This document shows positions 10,477 to 22,640 of a stretch of DNA of 64,000 nt, in pieces. The stretch is from Plazaster borealis. Its lineage: Eukaryota > Echinodermata > Asteroidea > Forcipulatida > Labidiasteridae. The notes under the pieces were generated by a model that did no database searches, was not told the DNA's origin, and saw only the letters and a list, made by a program, of their open reading frames with translations. The stretch's first letter is position 1; every line of letters begins with the position of its first letter. A program made the position numbers and the translations under genes. Where the stretch lies: contig CM037472.1 in the NCBI GenBank assembly GCA_021014325.1, positions 19,329,063 to 19,393,062 on the forward strand, in the 5' to 3' direction.

Positions 10477-10976
10477 NNNNNNNNNNNNNNNNNNNNNNNN
10501 NNNNNNNNNNNNNNNNNNNNNNNNNNNNNNNNNNNNNNNNNNNNNNNNNNNNNNNNNNNNNNNNNNNNNNNNNNNNNNNNNNNNNNNNNNNNNNNNNNNN
10601 NNNNNNNNNNNNNNNNNNNNNNNNNNNNNNNNNNNNNNNNNNNNNNNNNNNNNNNNNNNNNNNNNNNNNNNNNNNNNNNNNNNNNNNNNNNNNNNNNNNN
10701 NNNNNNNNNNNNNNNNNNNNNNNNNNNNNNNNNNNNNNNNNNNNNNNNNNNNNNNNNNNNNNNNNNNNNNNNNNNNNNNNNNNNNNNNNNNNNNNNNNNN
10801 NNNNNNNNNNNNNNNNNNNNNNNNNNNNNNNNNNNNNNNNNNNNNNNNNNNNNNNNNNNNNNNNNNNNNNNNNNNNNNNNNNNNNNNNNNNNNNNNNNNN
10901 NNNNNNNNNNNNNNNNNNNNNNNNNNNNNNNNNNNNNNNNNNNNNNNNNNNNNNNNNNNNNNNNNNNNNNNNNNNN
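10477..10976. other. Assembly gap of exactly 500 N
   Basis: The round length suggests a placeholder, so true size and content are unknown. A foldback element lies on its left edge and a tandem duplication on its right, both difficult to assemble. UNC79 stops being recognisable just left of it. Confidence 0.98.
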
Positions 10977-11215
10977 ACAAAAAAATAGTATTGATAACTA
11001 TTATTTGAGATGTAAAATATGAATATCAGTAACAACAATTCATAAAATGGGTTATTGGTGGGTAAAATTGATCATGTATCCCTGAACAGTGCTCATATTG
11101 AAGCAAAACACTTGATTATATAACAAACAAAAATATAGTATTGATAAATATTAATAGAGATGTAATATATAAAAATCAGTATTACCAATTTATAAAATGG
11201 CACATTGGTGGATCA
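10977..11215 (+). repeat. Direct duplication at the right edge of the gap
   Basis: Two diverged copies about 150 bp apart: ATAGTATTGATAACTATTAT / AACAACAATTCATAAAATGG and ATAGTATTGATAAATATTAA / TACCAATTTATAAAATGGCA. The array probably extends into the gap. Confidence 0.75.
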
Positions 11216-12250
11216 GGGAGGGTGGTTGGTTGAGGGGACAGGCTCCGTTTCTTCAGGCAAATTTCAAGAAAGTTAATTCAAACTTACGGAATAATTAGTT
11301 CGTTGGTCTAAGCTGCACGTGGAATAAATACACTCCTTCATCTTCTTGACTTCTTGAACTGACGACTCCTAGTTTCAATCAAACAATTACAATAATTATC
11401 ATTTACTGACAAGGTTTTACATGGGTTATTATCAGATGAATATAAAATAATCTACAAAACAAAAACCCTAACTTTTGTCTCCTTTGTGAACAAAATATAA
11501 TTGGATTTGCCTTGACTTGCAAAGGAATTTATACAGTATAAAAATATTGGATGCATATGGGTACAATAATGCGGAACATAATCATAAGGTAAAATCAGGA
11601 CCGTTCAATTTCGCCTAGTGATGAGAGATACGATATCAACGAGTGATTATATTTTGCTCTATTGTATGGATAAAATGCATCCTATATTTGTTTTATATAA
11701 CCTCACACATAGGTCCTTGTCATTTTTTAATTTTTCATATAATTAATAATTTATTTCAACAATAAATAATAACAATTTACAAACTATTTATAATTTATTT
11801 CAACAATAAGGTATTAAACGGCTGATAATGACATAGCTGGAGCTGTTCAAGACCGGTTGGCTAAAGCGTGTTCATCATTCATAGCCATGCGCGTGTTGGT
11901 GCACAAGCTTACGCGGGCGATAATAACGCGTAACGCAATCAATACATATGGTACTCAATGTAAAAATCTATTAGTACCGGTTTGTGTGAGGCATAGCTGC
12001 AAAGTGTCCCAAGCGTCCTGTATTTATCAATATCGGACTCCTTCATTAAATTTTGGAGTGGCGGAACAGGATTTGTAAGTGCGAATAAGTGCAGTATATA
12101 AAACAAAATATACAAGGTAAAACTTTATTTTTAAATGCTGCTGTTTGCCGTTTTCTTCACTGCTATTGTAATGAACCAGTCCAACATCAATTAAGGATAA
12201 TGAACGAGGTACAATCCTCTAATCAGACGAGCGTTCCAAACATTACCCAG
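11216..12250. other. No gene or known repeat seen
   Basis: AT-rich sequence with only short reading frames. An imperfect repeat TATAATTTATTTCAACAATA occurs around 11,745-11,810. Confidence 0.5.
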
Positions 12251-12545
12251 ATGATATCATTGAGTGCCTGGAAGTACGCCCTTCTTCCAGGCACACAAAG
12301 TACAAAAGAGCGTAAGCAAAAAAATGGCCCCCTGACCCCCCCCCCCCTCCCCCCCCAAAAAAACAAAAGGCATTACTTTTACTTTTTTGTTGCTAGAGTT
12401 ACCCCAACAAAAATGTAACATCAATTAACAGGTTTTTTTTACAGGAGCCATTTTTTTGCTTAGGCCTTTTGTTACTGGAGAAAAGTACTTTGTGTGCTTG
12501 GAAGAAAGGCATAGAGCCTTACGCCCTTCTTCCGGGCACATGTCA
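12251..12545. repeat. Foldback element around a C-run
   Basis: Inverted arms: GTACGCCCTTCTTCCAGGCA, ACACAAAGTACAAAAGAGCG and GTAAGCAAAAAAATGGCCCC on the left; GAGCCATTTTTTTGCTTAGG, AAAAGTACTTTGTGTGCTTG and GGAAGAAAGGCATAGAGCC on the right. A poly-C tract sits inside near 12,340. Related sequence recurs near 13,980-14,080. Confidence 0.65.
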
Positions 12546-12641
12546 AATTGCTCTATCTTTGGGATGAGATTCAATTATGTCTTTTATAAAATACTTCTAA
12601 GTAAGTTTTGAAACTTGACATGGGAATACAATCACCATGTA

Positions 12642-12897
12642 CATGAGTAGGATTTTAAACTTTGCATGGTGGAAGTACAATCTAGTAAGGTTTGTGGAGA
12701 CACCATGTAGGCGGACATGAGTAGGATTTGAAACTTTGCATGGTGGGAGTACAATCTAGTAAGGTTTGCGGTAACACCACATACATGCGTAGAATTTGAA
12801 ACTTTGCATGTTGGGAATACAATCTGTCAAGGTTTGCGGAGACACAATGTATCTCATTAACATCTCATTAACATGGTGTCTCCGCAAACCTTTCTAG
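12642..12897. repeat. Three tandem units plus an inverted end
   Basis: Units start CATGAGTAGGATTTT (12,642), CATGAGTAGGATTTG (12,716) and CATGCGTAGAATTTG (12,784), each with AAACTTTGCATG and AAGGTTTG. AAGGTTTGCGGAGACACAAT in the last unit is repeated inverted as GGTGTCTCCGCAAACCTTTC near 12,875-12,895. Confidence 0.75.
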
Positions 12898-14204
12898 AAA
12901 AATAATTCTTTCAAACTTGATGGATCAAAAAACCAATGGGTATTGTCCCTTGAGAACAAACCTATAGGGCCTACATGTACAGCAGTCACCAATTGTATTG
13001 TGAACTTCCATCAAGCACCCCTCTTCAATCATTTGACAAAGACGCCTTTTTCATCAAGAAAAACATCAATCTCCTGCTATAAAGTGAACATCAATGTGCG
13101 GCTCGGGAAAATCCACAGGATATCTGATTAACCATTGTGACATTTTAATGATGCCAACATTCAACAATATCAATGGGGAAGCCCAAAGAAGCGAAAAAAC
13201 ACCCCCAGGCCTAAGAAACAATAACGAAATTGAAGTATGTGCACAATGGCCACATATTTGATTTATTTCATTATGAGGCCTGTCAAAAATTTGAAAGAAA
13301 AGTGAAGGCGGTTGTTGTCAAAAACAAGTGTGCAAAAGACCGATGTGCAGCTGCCATTGCTGAGCCAGGGCCTACTCTGTTTGTCATCTCCAGCAAAAGA
13401 GCGGACATTTCATAGAGTGTAGACTCGATGAACAACATGCATAATTGCATCCTATCAAACAGAAAGTGTATTAACAGTGGAGTTGATGTGCACAGGCATC
13501 AACAAGTTGATGGATGGATGGATGTGAGACAGGGACATCTGCAGTTTGATTTTCAAACTTCCTATACCATAAACCGAACTGAACATAAAAGGGAATATAG
13601 CTGTTGCAAACTGCTTACCGACCAAAATGACCTGTGGTATAAATGCAGCAACTTCTAATGGCCTCAAGTTTTGACACTAAGGTTTATAAAGTTAGGTGGA
13701 CAATTAAATGGAGTACAAAGGCCCTAAATCATGTACCACCAATTGTCAACAGATGGGTAAAGTTCGTCGAGTGCATGGAAGAAGATGGTAACGAAAGTGT
13801 GACCAACAAAAGGTTGTAAGCAATTACTGTCCGAAATTGTGTTTGAAGAAAAGTGAGTGTGAAAGTTTGGTCATTTTTCTGCCAAGGATAAGTCATTGCA
13901 GGAATGTTAACGTCCACATAGAAATGGGAAAAAAGGGCGTGGGAGTAATTCTAGCAACAAATTAACAACAGTTATACTCTACTTTATTTCAAAAGAGCCC
14001 TTTTATTGCTCGTGACCTTTTGCTGGGGCCCAGAAAAAGGTTGTACAGCCTTCCGACGTTCTACTGGGCACACACCAAGGTATTGCCCAATTCAGCAGTG
14101 AGGAACATCGGCAAAGAAAAGTCTCCAAAAAAAAGGTCTGAGCAGCTCTTTTTTCATGCATTACTTCTTCGATCACAGCTCAAATTGTCATAACAATCAC
14201 AGAT
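12898..14204. other. No gene supported
   Basis: Contains a 61-codon frame at 13,230-13,415 with a Cys-containing segment (NKCAKDRCAAAI) that I do not recognise and cannot tie to splice sites. The end, from 13,980, resembles the right arm of the 12,251 foldback element. Confidence 0.4.
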
Positions 14205-14730
14205 AAAGGCAAATAAACCTTTGGTTTTTGGAACCCTTCGATTGTTTTAATTCTACTTAAATGTAGATACAATAAAAATAACCTGTTAAAATTTCATTTC
14301 AAAAGGTGGTAGCATTTTTGAGATATCGCTGAAAGTCTTGAGCAGTTTTGTCCAGGCAGGAATAATAATCCTTAATTGAAATACACAATCTGAGAACCGT
14401 TTCATGCATAAACGTTTCTCAGATTGAAATGTTTTTGAATCACTTAGAAGGGAATCCACTGTGGTTTTGAATGAAACTACGCCTAGTAGGCCTTATACAA
14501 TATATCATGTGGTGCATGAACACAGTTAGTTCATTCCTGAAGCCTTTCTCAGATTCAAACTTTGGGGTGAAAAATTACCTCTTTCTCTAAAACTACATTA
14601 CTTCAAAGGGTGTCGTTTCTCAAAATGTTATACATTATCAACAGCTGCAGTGCTTCTTACCAAGTAAGTTTTTATGGTCATAAATTTGTTGAGTAATTAC
14701 CAAAGGTATTCCCTCCCTTTAAGGAGATGG
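14205..14730 (+). repeat. Long foldback element, divergent plus-strand copy
   Basis: Carries the family markers AATTTCATTTCAAAAGGTGG, TTTTTGAGATATCGCTGAAA, AATACACAATCTGAGAACCG, then CTCAGATTCAAAC, CATTACTTCAAAGGGTGTCG and CTTACCAAGTAAGTTTTTAT. It seems to be two overlapping or nested copies. Confidence 0.65.
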
Positions 14731-16810
14731 TGGAATATTCCTAATATTACATTTTAATGAGTTATACATGGATTCCATGCTCCCTGGGAAATTCAGAATT
14801 TTTAAGGGGAGGTTTTTAGAGCTGACAAAATAGTCGTAGAAAGTGTTCGTGTTTTGTGTGATCAAACCATATTACGTCATGGGATGAAATTGCAGGCCCC
14901 CAATTATTATTTTTTTTCTTCATGTACATGAAATAACAAACCTGTGAAATTTAGGCTCAGTAATCCAGTAAACCATGCACAATTTTCAGCATGTAAACAC
15001 ATTGTCCTTAATTTTGGTTGTAACAACTGAAATCAGCTGTTGCATTTTTTAAAAAGGTTTTCAGATACAGTTTTCTTGAATATTACATCATTTCAGAGGG
15101 AAATATTTCACAGTCCATTTGGTCTAGTGTGAACTTCATAATCAGTAAGCTTTCAGACTAAAATTACACAATGATGTACTTATCCTTACCAATCCAGTAT
15201 AATAATAATGTCTTATGATAAAATTGGGGCATTGGGACCAAACTCGCCAAGGTGATATTATGAGCTAGGTCTATGTTAAATTTCAAGTTGAAATGTCACA
15301 GTTACACAAGTACACAATCAGTTGATGATGATATCAAAGATTTTTGTTAATATTATTATTATGGCTTTCTGGTAATAAAAATAAGGGACCCTCAAAAAGA
15401 GACTAGCGCTGTGACCCGTATGCCTGAAGATACCTGTGAAGAGAAGATGCTGAAAATTTTTCAATTTTAGACGTGGGAGGAAAACCCTAAATAAGTAAGG
15501 CCTGAAAACCCAATCCATAAGCAAGGCTCCGGTCCTGGATTCGAACCTGGGTCACAGAGGTGAAAAGCAGGCAAGAAAACTACAACACACAAAGCACGAT
15601 CAAACTTTGGCAGTGTCTACAACAATGGAATCTGAATTGATCACGATTTTGGTTTTGAAAAGTAAATAATGATAATCAAAATCTGATTCTTCCAAGGAAT
15701 GCACCACAGAATTGAAGTTGTGGGAAACCAATAATATTGACTCTTTAAGTTTGCCCGTTTGTTGAACAATGATGCAGCGAGTTTCAGCAGAAATGTTGAC
15801 AGGTGAAGAAAACATACACAAATCCCTGTACCTTGGGCATGCCTTACAGACATAAATATGATTGGCAGTTTGCATAAAATGTATTAACATTCCTGAATTC
15901 CACTCCGACAAACACACAAAAATTTGTCTGACTTTCCTGTAATCTGGTGACAGACGGCATGGCTCTAAGTATTTAGGAGCAAGAGGAATAACACAGCGAG
16001 GCCAAGTCAACCATTTCAGATTTACAACCGACATCTCACCGAAACATAAAAATTCTGATCATTCCGGTGAGGTAAGAAAAACTCCTCATTTGCAAGCTGG
16101 AAAATAAACAAAAAAATTAGTAGGGCAAGACACAGACAGGGAGAAGCAGAAAGGAAGAGATAACTGCGGTTGGTGGAGCTGTCATGACTGAAAAATGATC
16201 TTAAGATCTTAAGATCTTAACAATATCCGGTGGGAATTGGGGGTTGGAGAATGGATGGGTAGATCAGGAGTGAGACAAGATGAGGCAGCTGTGCAGGACA
16301 GCGAGATGAACACTGGAGGTTTGGTTCTCAGATGAGCAAACCCTCTCAAGAAATAAAAAAATCTGATGAGAATCTTATGTTTTTTGGTCGTTAACCCATA
16401 TCTGCCTAACTACGAGATTTCCCGTAGAACACACAAACGCTGTTAGCGCCTATAACTACGGGGAAAACCTGTACATGAACAAGAAGTTAGTTTCTTTTTT
16501 TGTACTCTCATTACTTGTGGTATGAGATAGGAAACGTGGCAAAATATATATCACATTAAAGAGAATAAGGTGTTCTTTCCAACAGTATACAGTTTGTCTG
16601 GGGGATAGGCCACCTATGTTTATTTACAAGGCAGTAAATAATGAATGTTTATTGTATTGCAGCATTAAGCATTACATGGGCTTAGGCAGGAACAGTGTTT
16701 AGGTGCTGTGACCAGTCAGGCAGATATGGTTTAATAATAACTTCATCAAGCTACAGCCGATTTTTCTCCCATTCAAGACATGTCACCAAACCGAGGCTGA
16801 AAGAAAGCCG
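14731..16810. other. No gene supported
   Basis: A 144-codon minus-strand frame (16,034-15,600) is the longest here, but it is within what chance can give and resembles nothing I know. A tRNA T-arm-like GGATTCGAACCTGGGTCA is at about 15,537. ATCTTAAGATCTTAAGATCT near 16,198-16,219 is a short direct repeat. Confidence 0.4.
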
Positions 16811-16936
16811 TGAAGCAGAGAGTGGTGCTTAGCAGGGAACCAGTCAAAAACAATAGACATTCACATGGTGTTTTGGCTGGTAACCTATTTCTGCTCAGAA
16901 TTGTTTATACTCAGCCGCTTTATGCAATTGGGCCCA
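16811..16936. repeat. GGGCCC foldback element, copy 5, partial
   Basis: Right two thirds of the family: TTAGCAGGGAACCAGTCAAA, TTTTGGCTGGTAACCTATTT and CTTTATGCAATTGGGCCC. Confidence 0.7.
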
Positions 16937-17052
16937 GGGTCCTTCAGGCTGTTCAAGTCTCTCGCGCATATCGAAAAAGACAAAACAGCTCGAACGAAGA
17001 CTACATTTTTCATTGAAATCAAATCTTGAAAATTTTCTTGAAAACTAAGAAA

Positions 17053-17708
17053 TCGTCACTGTTTTCACGAAGAGGCAATTTAGGCCATTCCACAAAACTT
17101 TCATGTTTTGAGAAATCCACGTTTGAAGTTAAGCTATTTTTGAAATCACTGTTTCGGACACTGTTTTCTATTGAAACGCTGACATTTTTCCAAGCATAAA
17201 AGTGGAGATCTTAAATCATGCAAATCTGTTGCAATTTTAATTATACTTAGTTTAATTATTGAGTAATTAACTGTTAAACACGAGTTTCCCTTCGTGAAAA
17301 CTTCAAAACAAGGTCTGTGTGCAGCGCGTCGTGAGCGCGCCGTGTACAAACCAATGCGTAAACGACGAGTGTCTGTTCGTGAAAACTAAAATGTATATAG
17401 GTCATACAAATTGTCCCTTCGTGAAAACTGAAAACGCAAAGTAGCCTTTGTTGGCACCGTGCCAGCGCTATGTACTTCAATGTAACAATTGGCAAATCTA
17501 AATGTGGCTGTTCGTGAAAACGCAAAACCGATAGTTTGGGGAAATGTTCCTTGTGCTAATTAGTGTAATTAGAAAAGTATAACGTTTTATCACTTGAAAC
17601 TTGGTGAACATGTTGATGTCAATAGTAACAGTCAAAATATGTAAAAACATTGATTTGCCAAAATGCATGATTTTTTCAGAAATTGCCTCTTCGTGAAAAC
17701 GGTGACGA
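17053..17708. mobile_element. Non-autonomous element with terminal inverted repeats and internal TTCGTGAAAAC motifs
   Basis: About 655 bp. The left end TCGTCACTGTTTTCACGAAG continuing AGGCAATTT is matched inverted at the right end by AATTGCCTCTTCGTGAAAAC continuing GGTGACGA (one mismatch over about 28 bp). TTCGTGAAAAC occurs at 17,291, 17,376, 17,418, 17,511 and 17,690, and inverted at 17,061. No transposase frame is visible. Confidence 0.75.
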
Positions 17709-17839
17709 AATGCAAATCTGACAAAACAGCTAATACAAAAAAACTTGCTAGCCACATATAACTTGATAACAATGGCCCAATGTCATCAATCTATTAAACA
17801 GAAAATATTGCTCAATGAATATATTTCCTAAGCCAAACA

Positions 17840-17945
17840 TAACAAAGAGCCAGTCACAAGCAATATTGTCTTCACTCTTTTGACTGGTAACTACTGCTAA
17901 GCAAAACTACTCGCTGCTAAGCAATCTTGTGTGCTCAACACAAAA
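17840..17945. repeat. GGGCCC foldback element, copy 6, degenerate
   Basis: AAGAGCCAGTCACAAGCAAT, TTGACTGGTAACTACTGCTA and TAAGCAATCTTGTGTGCTCA resemble the inner part of the family. The outer ends are lost. Confidence 0.45.
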
Positions 17946-18920
17946 ACCCGGCCAAAAAAATCAACACTTAATCCAGTTGGCTCCTTTTGTAAAGCCCCTC
18001 CTTAAAATTGCCCCCCTTCCGAATTAAATCACCAAGAATGCTACATACGCATATTTTAAGCCAACACCTGCACCACGCCTTTGTAACGGGAGAAAAACAG
18101 TAAGAGGGGAATAAGAGGGGGAGAGAAAGAGAGGATAAGAGTCGGAGGAAGGGGGAGGCAATTCAGCTGTACCTCCGTTTACACATTCTTATTTGCATGA
18201 ATCAACAACAAAATATGTACACTTAATCATAGGAAATAATGCTATCACAACACATCGTACAATCACAGCAGCCACTGCCTGCTCCAGACCGAAACAAATC
18301 ATGTTCAAGGTACAGCCTCCCCCCCCCCCCCGGGGATATGCAAATTATCTTATTACAACTGTAGTTTTTGTCAGGGAGGGCTTGTCACCATACAGAGGTT
18401 CTATTTGTATAGTATATGATTCCGCAGGTGTTGCAGACTGGAGCTAGAATTAGCCTAATGTTTTGAAGTCACTGTACTTCGTGAACCAACAAGACCGGCG
18501 TGTTTTGTAACGAGTTGTCCAAATGTAGAAAGAAAAAAGAAAAAAGGGGGAAAAAAAGCTGTGCTACTGCCAATTTCACGGTTCATCCACGTACACACCC
18601 TTTTAAACACGCATAACAATAACAAAAAGTGGAAGCTATATATACATAATTTATACTCAGTGCATCTCCATCATTCGATTGAACTGGAAGAGGCAAACAA
18701 ATTCATTTTAAACCTAATTTACAGAAACATTAACATACAATTGTATTGAGAAAATAGGACTCAAAAGTTACAAAAATGCAAATTATTATTATAATTTGTT
18801 TTTTGTAATTCTGAACAAACTTGAGCTGCACCCTGCAAGTTCCCTATAAGCGGGGTGGGGGGGGGGTGAACAAAAGAGGTAAGTGAATCTATTAATTAAA
18901 GAGAGTTATGTAGTAAACAG
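17946..18920. other. No gene seen
   Basis: Purine-rich tract near 18,080-18,160, poly-C tract near 18,310-18,325 and G-run near 18,850. Only short chance frames. Confidence 0.5.
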
Positions 18921-19206
18921 CATTTCAAAAGATTTTCCCACTTACTTCACGCCCCCCAACCCAACCCCACTGTTAAATATACTGGCAATTATTTTGGACA
19001 GCCCTAAACGCACATCCCATCTCGAGTGGTGTCCTCAGCCACTTACTGCAATTCTTTCTTTTTTGTTACTTATTAAAACAGAAAATAGAGTGCAAGTCAA
19101 TTCTGTCCTACCACCGGATACGTTACCAAGGGTCTTACTTGATAAAGAATTGCTGCAGGCAATGTGAGTATGCACAAAGGCTATTAGCTAGATGCAGCCA
19201 AACAAA
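18921..19206 (+). repeat. Diverged local duplication, copy A, with an exon-like core
   Basis: Begins CATTTCAAAAGATTTTCCCA and ends GATGCAGCCAAACAA. It aligns with 20,464-20,766. The core 19,082-19,163 lies between TATTAAAACAG and GTGAGT and is open in two of three phases; one reading includes VNSVLPPDTLPRVLLDKELL. The duplicate has lost this reading to a stop. It may be an exon of an unknown gene or part of a repeat. Confidence 0.6.
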
Positions 19207-19708
19207 AACTACAGACCACAATTTACCGAATAAAAACTAAGTGATAGAGAACGTGGGTATTAAATAACTAGATACAAAAAAAATTAAGAAACAATTCACA
19301 TTGTATGTTGTGGTTTTTGAAAACAATAGGATTTTCTCATTAAATAACTGTGTGTCAAAACAGGAAGAAAATGCCTTAACTATCCTACTTTGAAGAAAAA
19401 CCAATGAACACACCAAGGAAGTTAAGGAAATGCCTCAACAACCCTAGGTAGACAATACAGTGTGCAGACCTATTTATTTTATCCTATGATAGTAGAGGAA
19501 ATGAATATCTTTGATAATTATTGTATTTTCAATTCTTTGTTTGATGAACTGTTATTGTGAGTAGTGATTAATGCTTTACCGAATAAAAATACAATAATAA
19601 TATTTGTTTTAAATAGTACAGGAAATGAGGTGAGAACACCTTTTTTAATCATAGGTTAGTTTGGGGCAATGCCTAAACTATCATAGGAATTTGTTTTAGT
19701 TGACTACG
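19207..19708. other. No gene seen
   Basis: AT-rich sequence; CCTAGGTAG- and CTATCATAG-type short words recur, but I recognise no element. Confidence 0.45.
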
Positions 19709-20095
19709 TGGCGTGTCGTGGCCGAGGGGATAAGAACACCGAACTCAAGCTCTGGTGTTTGTGTCCTTAAGCAAGACACAAGCCACATGCTTCGTCCTTC
19801 CGATGGGACGTTAAGCCGTAGGTCCAGTGTGTTGTGTAATGCACGTAAAAGAAACCAGTGCACTTATCATAAAGAGAAGGGGTTCGCCCCAGTGTTCCTG
19901 GTTTGTTTGGCTGCATATTGTGCCACAGCACCTTGTAAACCATTACATGGTGCTCTGCAAAGGAATAGGTCTCATACTTCAACACTAACTCCACTTACCT
20001 TGTAGGAAAAATACTGAGCGCTTTGAGACACCCATCGGGAGTATAAAGTGCTATATAAGAACTGCGTATAATTACTATTATTATAATTATTATTT
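19709..20095 (+). mobile_element. tRNA-derived SINE, full-length body, deletion in head
   Basis: Head GTCGTGGCCGAGGGGATAAG, but the B-box segment is deleted (GGTGTTTGTGTCCTTAAGC). The body is complete: CTTCCGATGGGACGTTAAGC, GTGTGTTGTGTAATGCACGT, AGAGAAGGGGTTCGCCCCAG and GCACCTTGTAAACCATTACA. The tail is GCTATATAAGAACTGCGTA with an ATT-rich run. Confidence 0.9.
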
Positions 20096-20463
20096 TCTTT
20101 TTAATCCTAAGATAGTTAAGGAAATGCTGCAACTATCCTTGTGAAAACAAATAGTTAAGTACTTTGTTTTAAATCTATAGTTAAGGCAAAACTTGAACCA
20201 TCCTCTTTTTCTTTTAATTCTAGGATGCTGAAGGAAATATATCCACTATCCAGGGAAGAAACATGGTGGACAATTGTTTTGTTTTGTTATCCTAGGCTTG
20301 AAAACATTTATTTGTCTTTAAGAAGAAAACACATTGTGTTTCGCTTTTCTTTGGGAGAAATTCAAAAACGATTCACATGAACAAATAAAAACCGTTTATT
20401 AAATTGTGATTTGTTCAGCATTTGTTAACTGTTTTGTCATCAGCACTCTGCACAGAGTCAAAA

Positions 20464-20766
20464 ACAACATTTCAAAAGAATGCCCCACTTCCCTCACCCT
20501 GCCCCCCCCCCAAATCTTTTCTTTCCAGTTAGTACTTTATGTAAACTGTAAATATGTTGGCAATTATTAAGGACAACCTCTGACACCAATTTACTGTGAA
20601 GTATTTGATTTTTGTGGGTATACATATTAAAACAGAAAGCAGAGTGCAAGTCAATTCTGGCTAGAACCACAGATACGTTACCAAGGGTCTGAACTTGAAT
20701 TGCTGTAGGCAATGTGAGCATGCACCACAAAGGCTTATTTAGCTATAGTGCCGTGCAGCCAGACAA
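20464..20766 (+). repeat. Diverged local duplication, copy B
   Basis: AACATTTCAAAAGAATGCCC, TGGCAATTATTAAGGACAAC, GAGTGCAAGTCAATTCTGG, GATACGTTACCAAGGGTCTG and GTAGGCAATGTGAGCATGCA match copy A in order. The exon-like core here contains a stop in the reading that is open in copy A. Confidence 0.75.
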
Positions 20767-22349
20767 CTATTGTACATGGAGCAATACCAATGAAGAGGAA
20801 TCAAAACAAACTGAATCAACACATAGCGAGATTGCCAGCCGGCCAGGGTAGTGGCTCAAACTTCTCAGCCGTGAGTAATTTGACACTATTTGATTTGTAT
20901 AAGACCTGCTACATGACGACCGGACGCATGGAACATCGACTGCCAATGAAATTTGTCGGTTTTTAATTTAGGGGGAAAAAAAAAAAAAAAGGGAAAGCAG
21001 TGCTCAGATACCATTTATTGACAGGTGGAGCTGGTTGGAGGTGATATTGATTCCAAACACTTTGAAGGAAAAATTTGTCCAATAAACAACAGACAGTCTC
21101 ATTGTAATGGGCTTGTTTCATTTGTCTTCTTTGTATTATTATTTTTTTTGAGGGGAGGGCGGTCACAGGCAAATTTTCTGAGAAAATCGGGAGGAGGTGC
21201 TGGCTTTTACACAATGGAGAAACTATCACCAAGGATTTCCCACCCAGCATGGATTCGTGGAGTCCTCAGATAAAATATAAAAAAAACATTCCAGGAAATA
21301 CTACCAGTCTGAAGAGGGTTTTTTTTTGCACAGATTTTAAAGGTGTGATGGTAATGATTGCAAAAATTAATTGATAATTTTTCTTCTCGACACCTACTTT
21401 TTGTGAACTTGATATCGGTACCAATTATTCTGGGAAATATTTCTTTTTGAAATAATACTTTTGAGAGATTTTTTCCCCCAGAGATTTGATTTGAGTGTAT
21501 TTTGATTGGCCTACTGAATTAAACACACATATGAATGTGTATAAACTGTCGTGAAAAAAGACGTTCATGGTGGAAAACTTCCCTTGAAATGTTTTTGCTG
21601 GAAATGCTATACAGGTTTTACAAAATTAGCAGAAAAAATTGTTTTGATCTCGGAAGCCCAAAACTCCGCCATGATTTGAAAACAGTAAAAACAAATAAGT
21701 TTTTTTCCTCATTATTCTCTTATGAAACCAATGATCGATTGAGCTAAATTTTCAAAGGTTTGCTATTTCATATATATTTTGATTCAAATAAAGTGTAGAT
21801 ACTGGTCTTTGACAATGTTGTCCACTTGCTTTAAAAACGTGATTACCTTATCTGATTAAATGTTCACATGTTGTTTGTATGGTGTGCTTCTTTGAAACTA
21901 GAAGATTGGAATAAATATATTCGTCAAAAAAACTTTCCAATATGGAAAAATTCAACCCTCAAGTTTTCTATATGAAAGAAAAAAAAACAAGAATAATTTG
22001 CAGGTATAGAAACTCAAAATTGTATATTTTTTTAGCAACCTTTCACAACATTACTTGTACAAAAAACTTGTTTTATGGTTCTTCACTTCTTCTGTCAAAT
22101 CTGTCATGGTTCTGGCCAACTGACTCAAGGTATTTGACATTTCGGTGTTGCTGGGATGCGATTGATTTTCCCGGTTGCTGCCATTTTTTTATGTCTACAC
22201 TCCGTCCTGATGGATGAGGTTGTCTTTTTCCCATGTTTGTTGCTTGTTTTCATGAGCTCAATTAATAATAATAGTGGCTTCTTAAATAGCACACATATCC
22301 GTCACTCAGTGACGCTCCAACATTCAGTATTTTCCTTCAAGGTATTGTG
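20767..22349. other. No gene supported
   Basis: A slightly GC-richer patch at 20,820-20,950 has open frames on both strands, but no recognisable product. The rest is AT-rich with homopolymer runs (A at 20,976-20,990). Confidence 0.4.
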
Positions 22350-22640
22350 GAGCTACGTTTTTGAAGTATGAGACATATTCCTTTGCATAGCACCATGTAA
22401 TGGTTTACAAGGTGCTGTGGCGCAATATGCAGCCAATCAAACCAGGAACACCAGGGCGAACCCCTTCTCTTTTTGATAAGTGCACTGGGTTCTTTTATGT
22501 GCATTACACAACATGTCCCATCCGAAGGAGGTAGCAAAAAAGGTTAAGTGTCTTGCTTAAGGACACAAGTGTCACGACAGGGACTCAAACCCACACTCTG
22601 CTGATCAGAAACACCAGAGCTTGAGTCATTAGGCATCGCT
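22350..22640 (-). mobile_element. tRNA-derived SINE, reverse orientation
   Basis: Reverse complement of the same family: GTATGAGACATATTCCTTTG, GGTTTACAAGGTGCTGTGGC, AGCCAATCAAACCAGGAACA, AGTGTCTTGCTTAAGGACAC and GGGACTCAAACCCACACTCT (reverse B box). The head beyond the B box is truncated. Confidence 0.88.

Noticed and set aside
10387..11038. Long open frames across the N run
   Set aside because: They consist almost wholly of undetermined bases.
13230..13415. 61-codon frame considered as an FLYWCH-like zinc finger
   Set aside because: The Cys/His spacing does not fit and no second module is present.
15600..16034. 144-codon open frame on the minus strand
   Set aside because: No recognisable domain, no splice context, AT-rich like its surroundings; one frame of this size is expected by chance in 64 kb.
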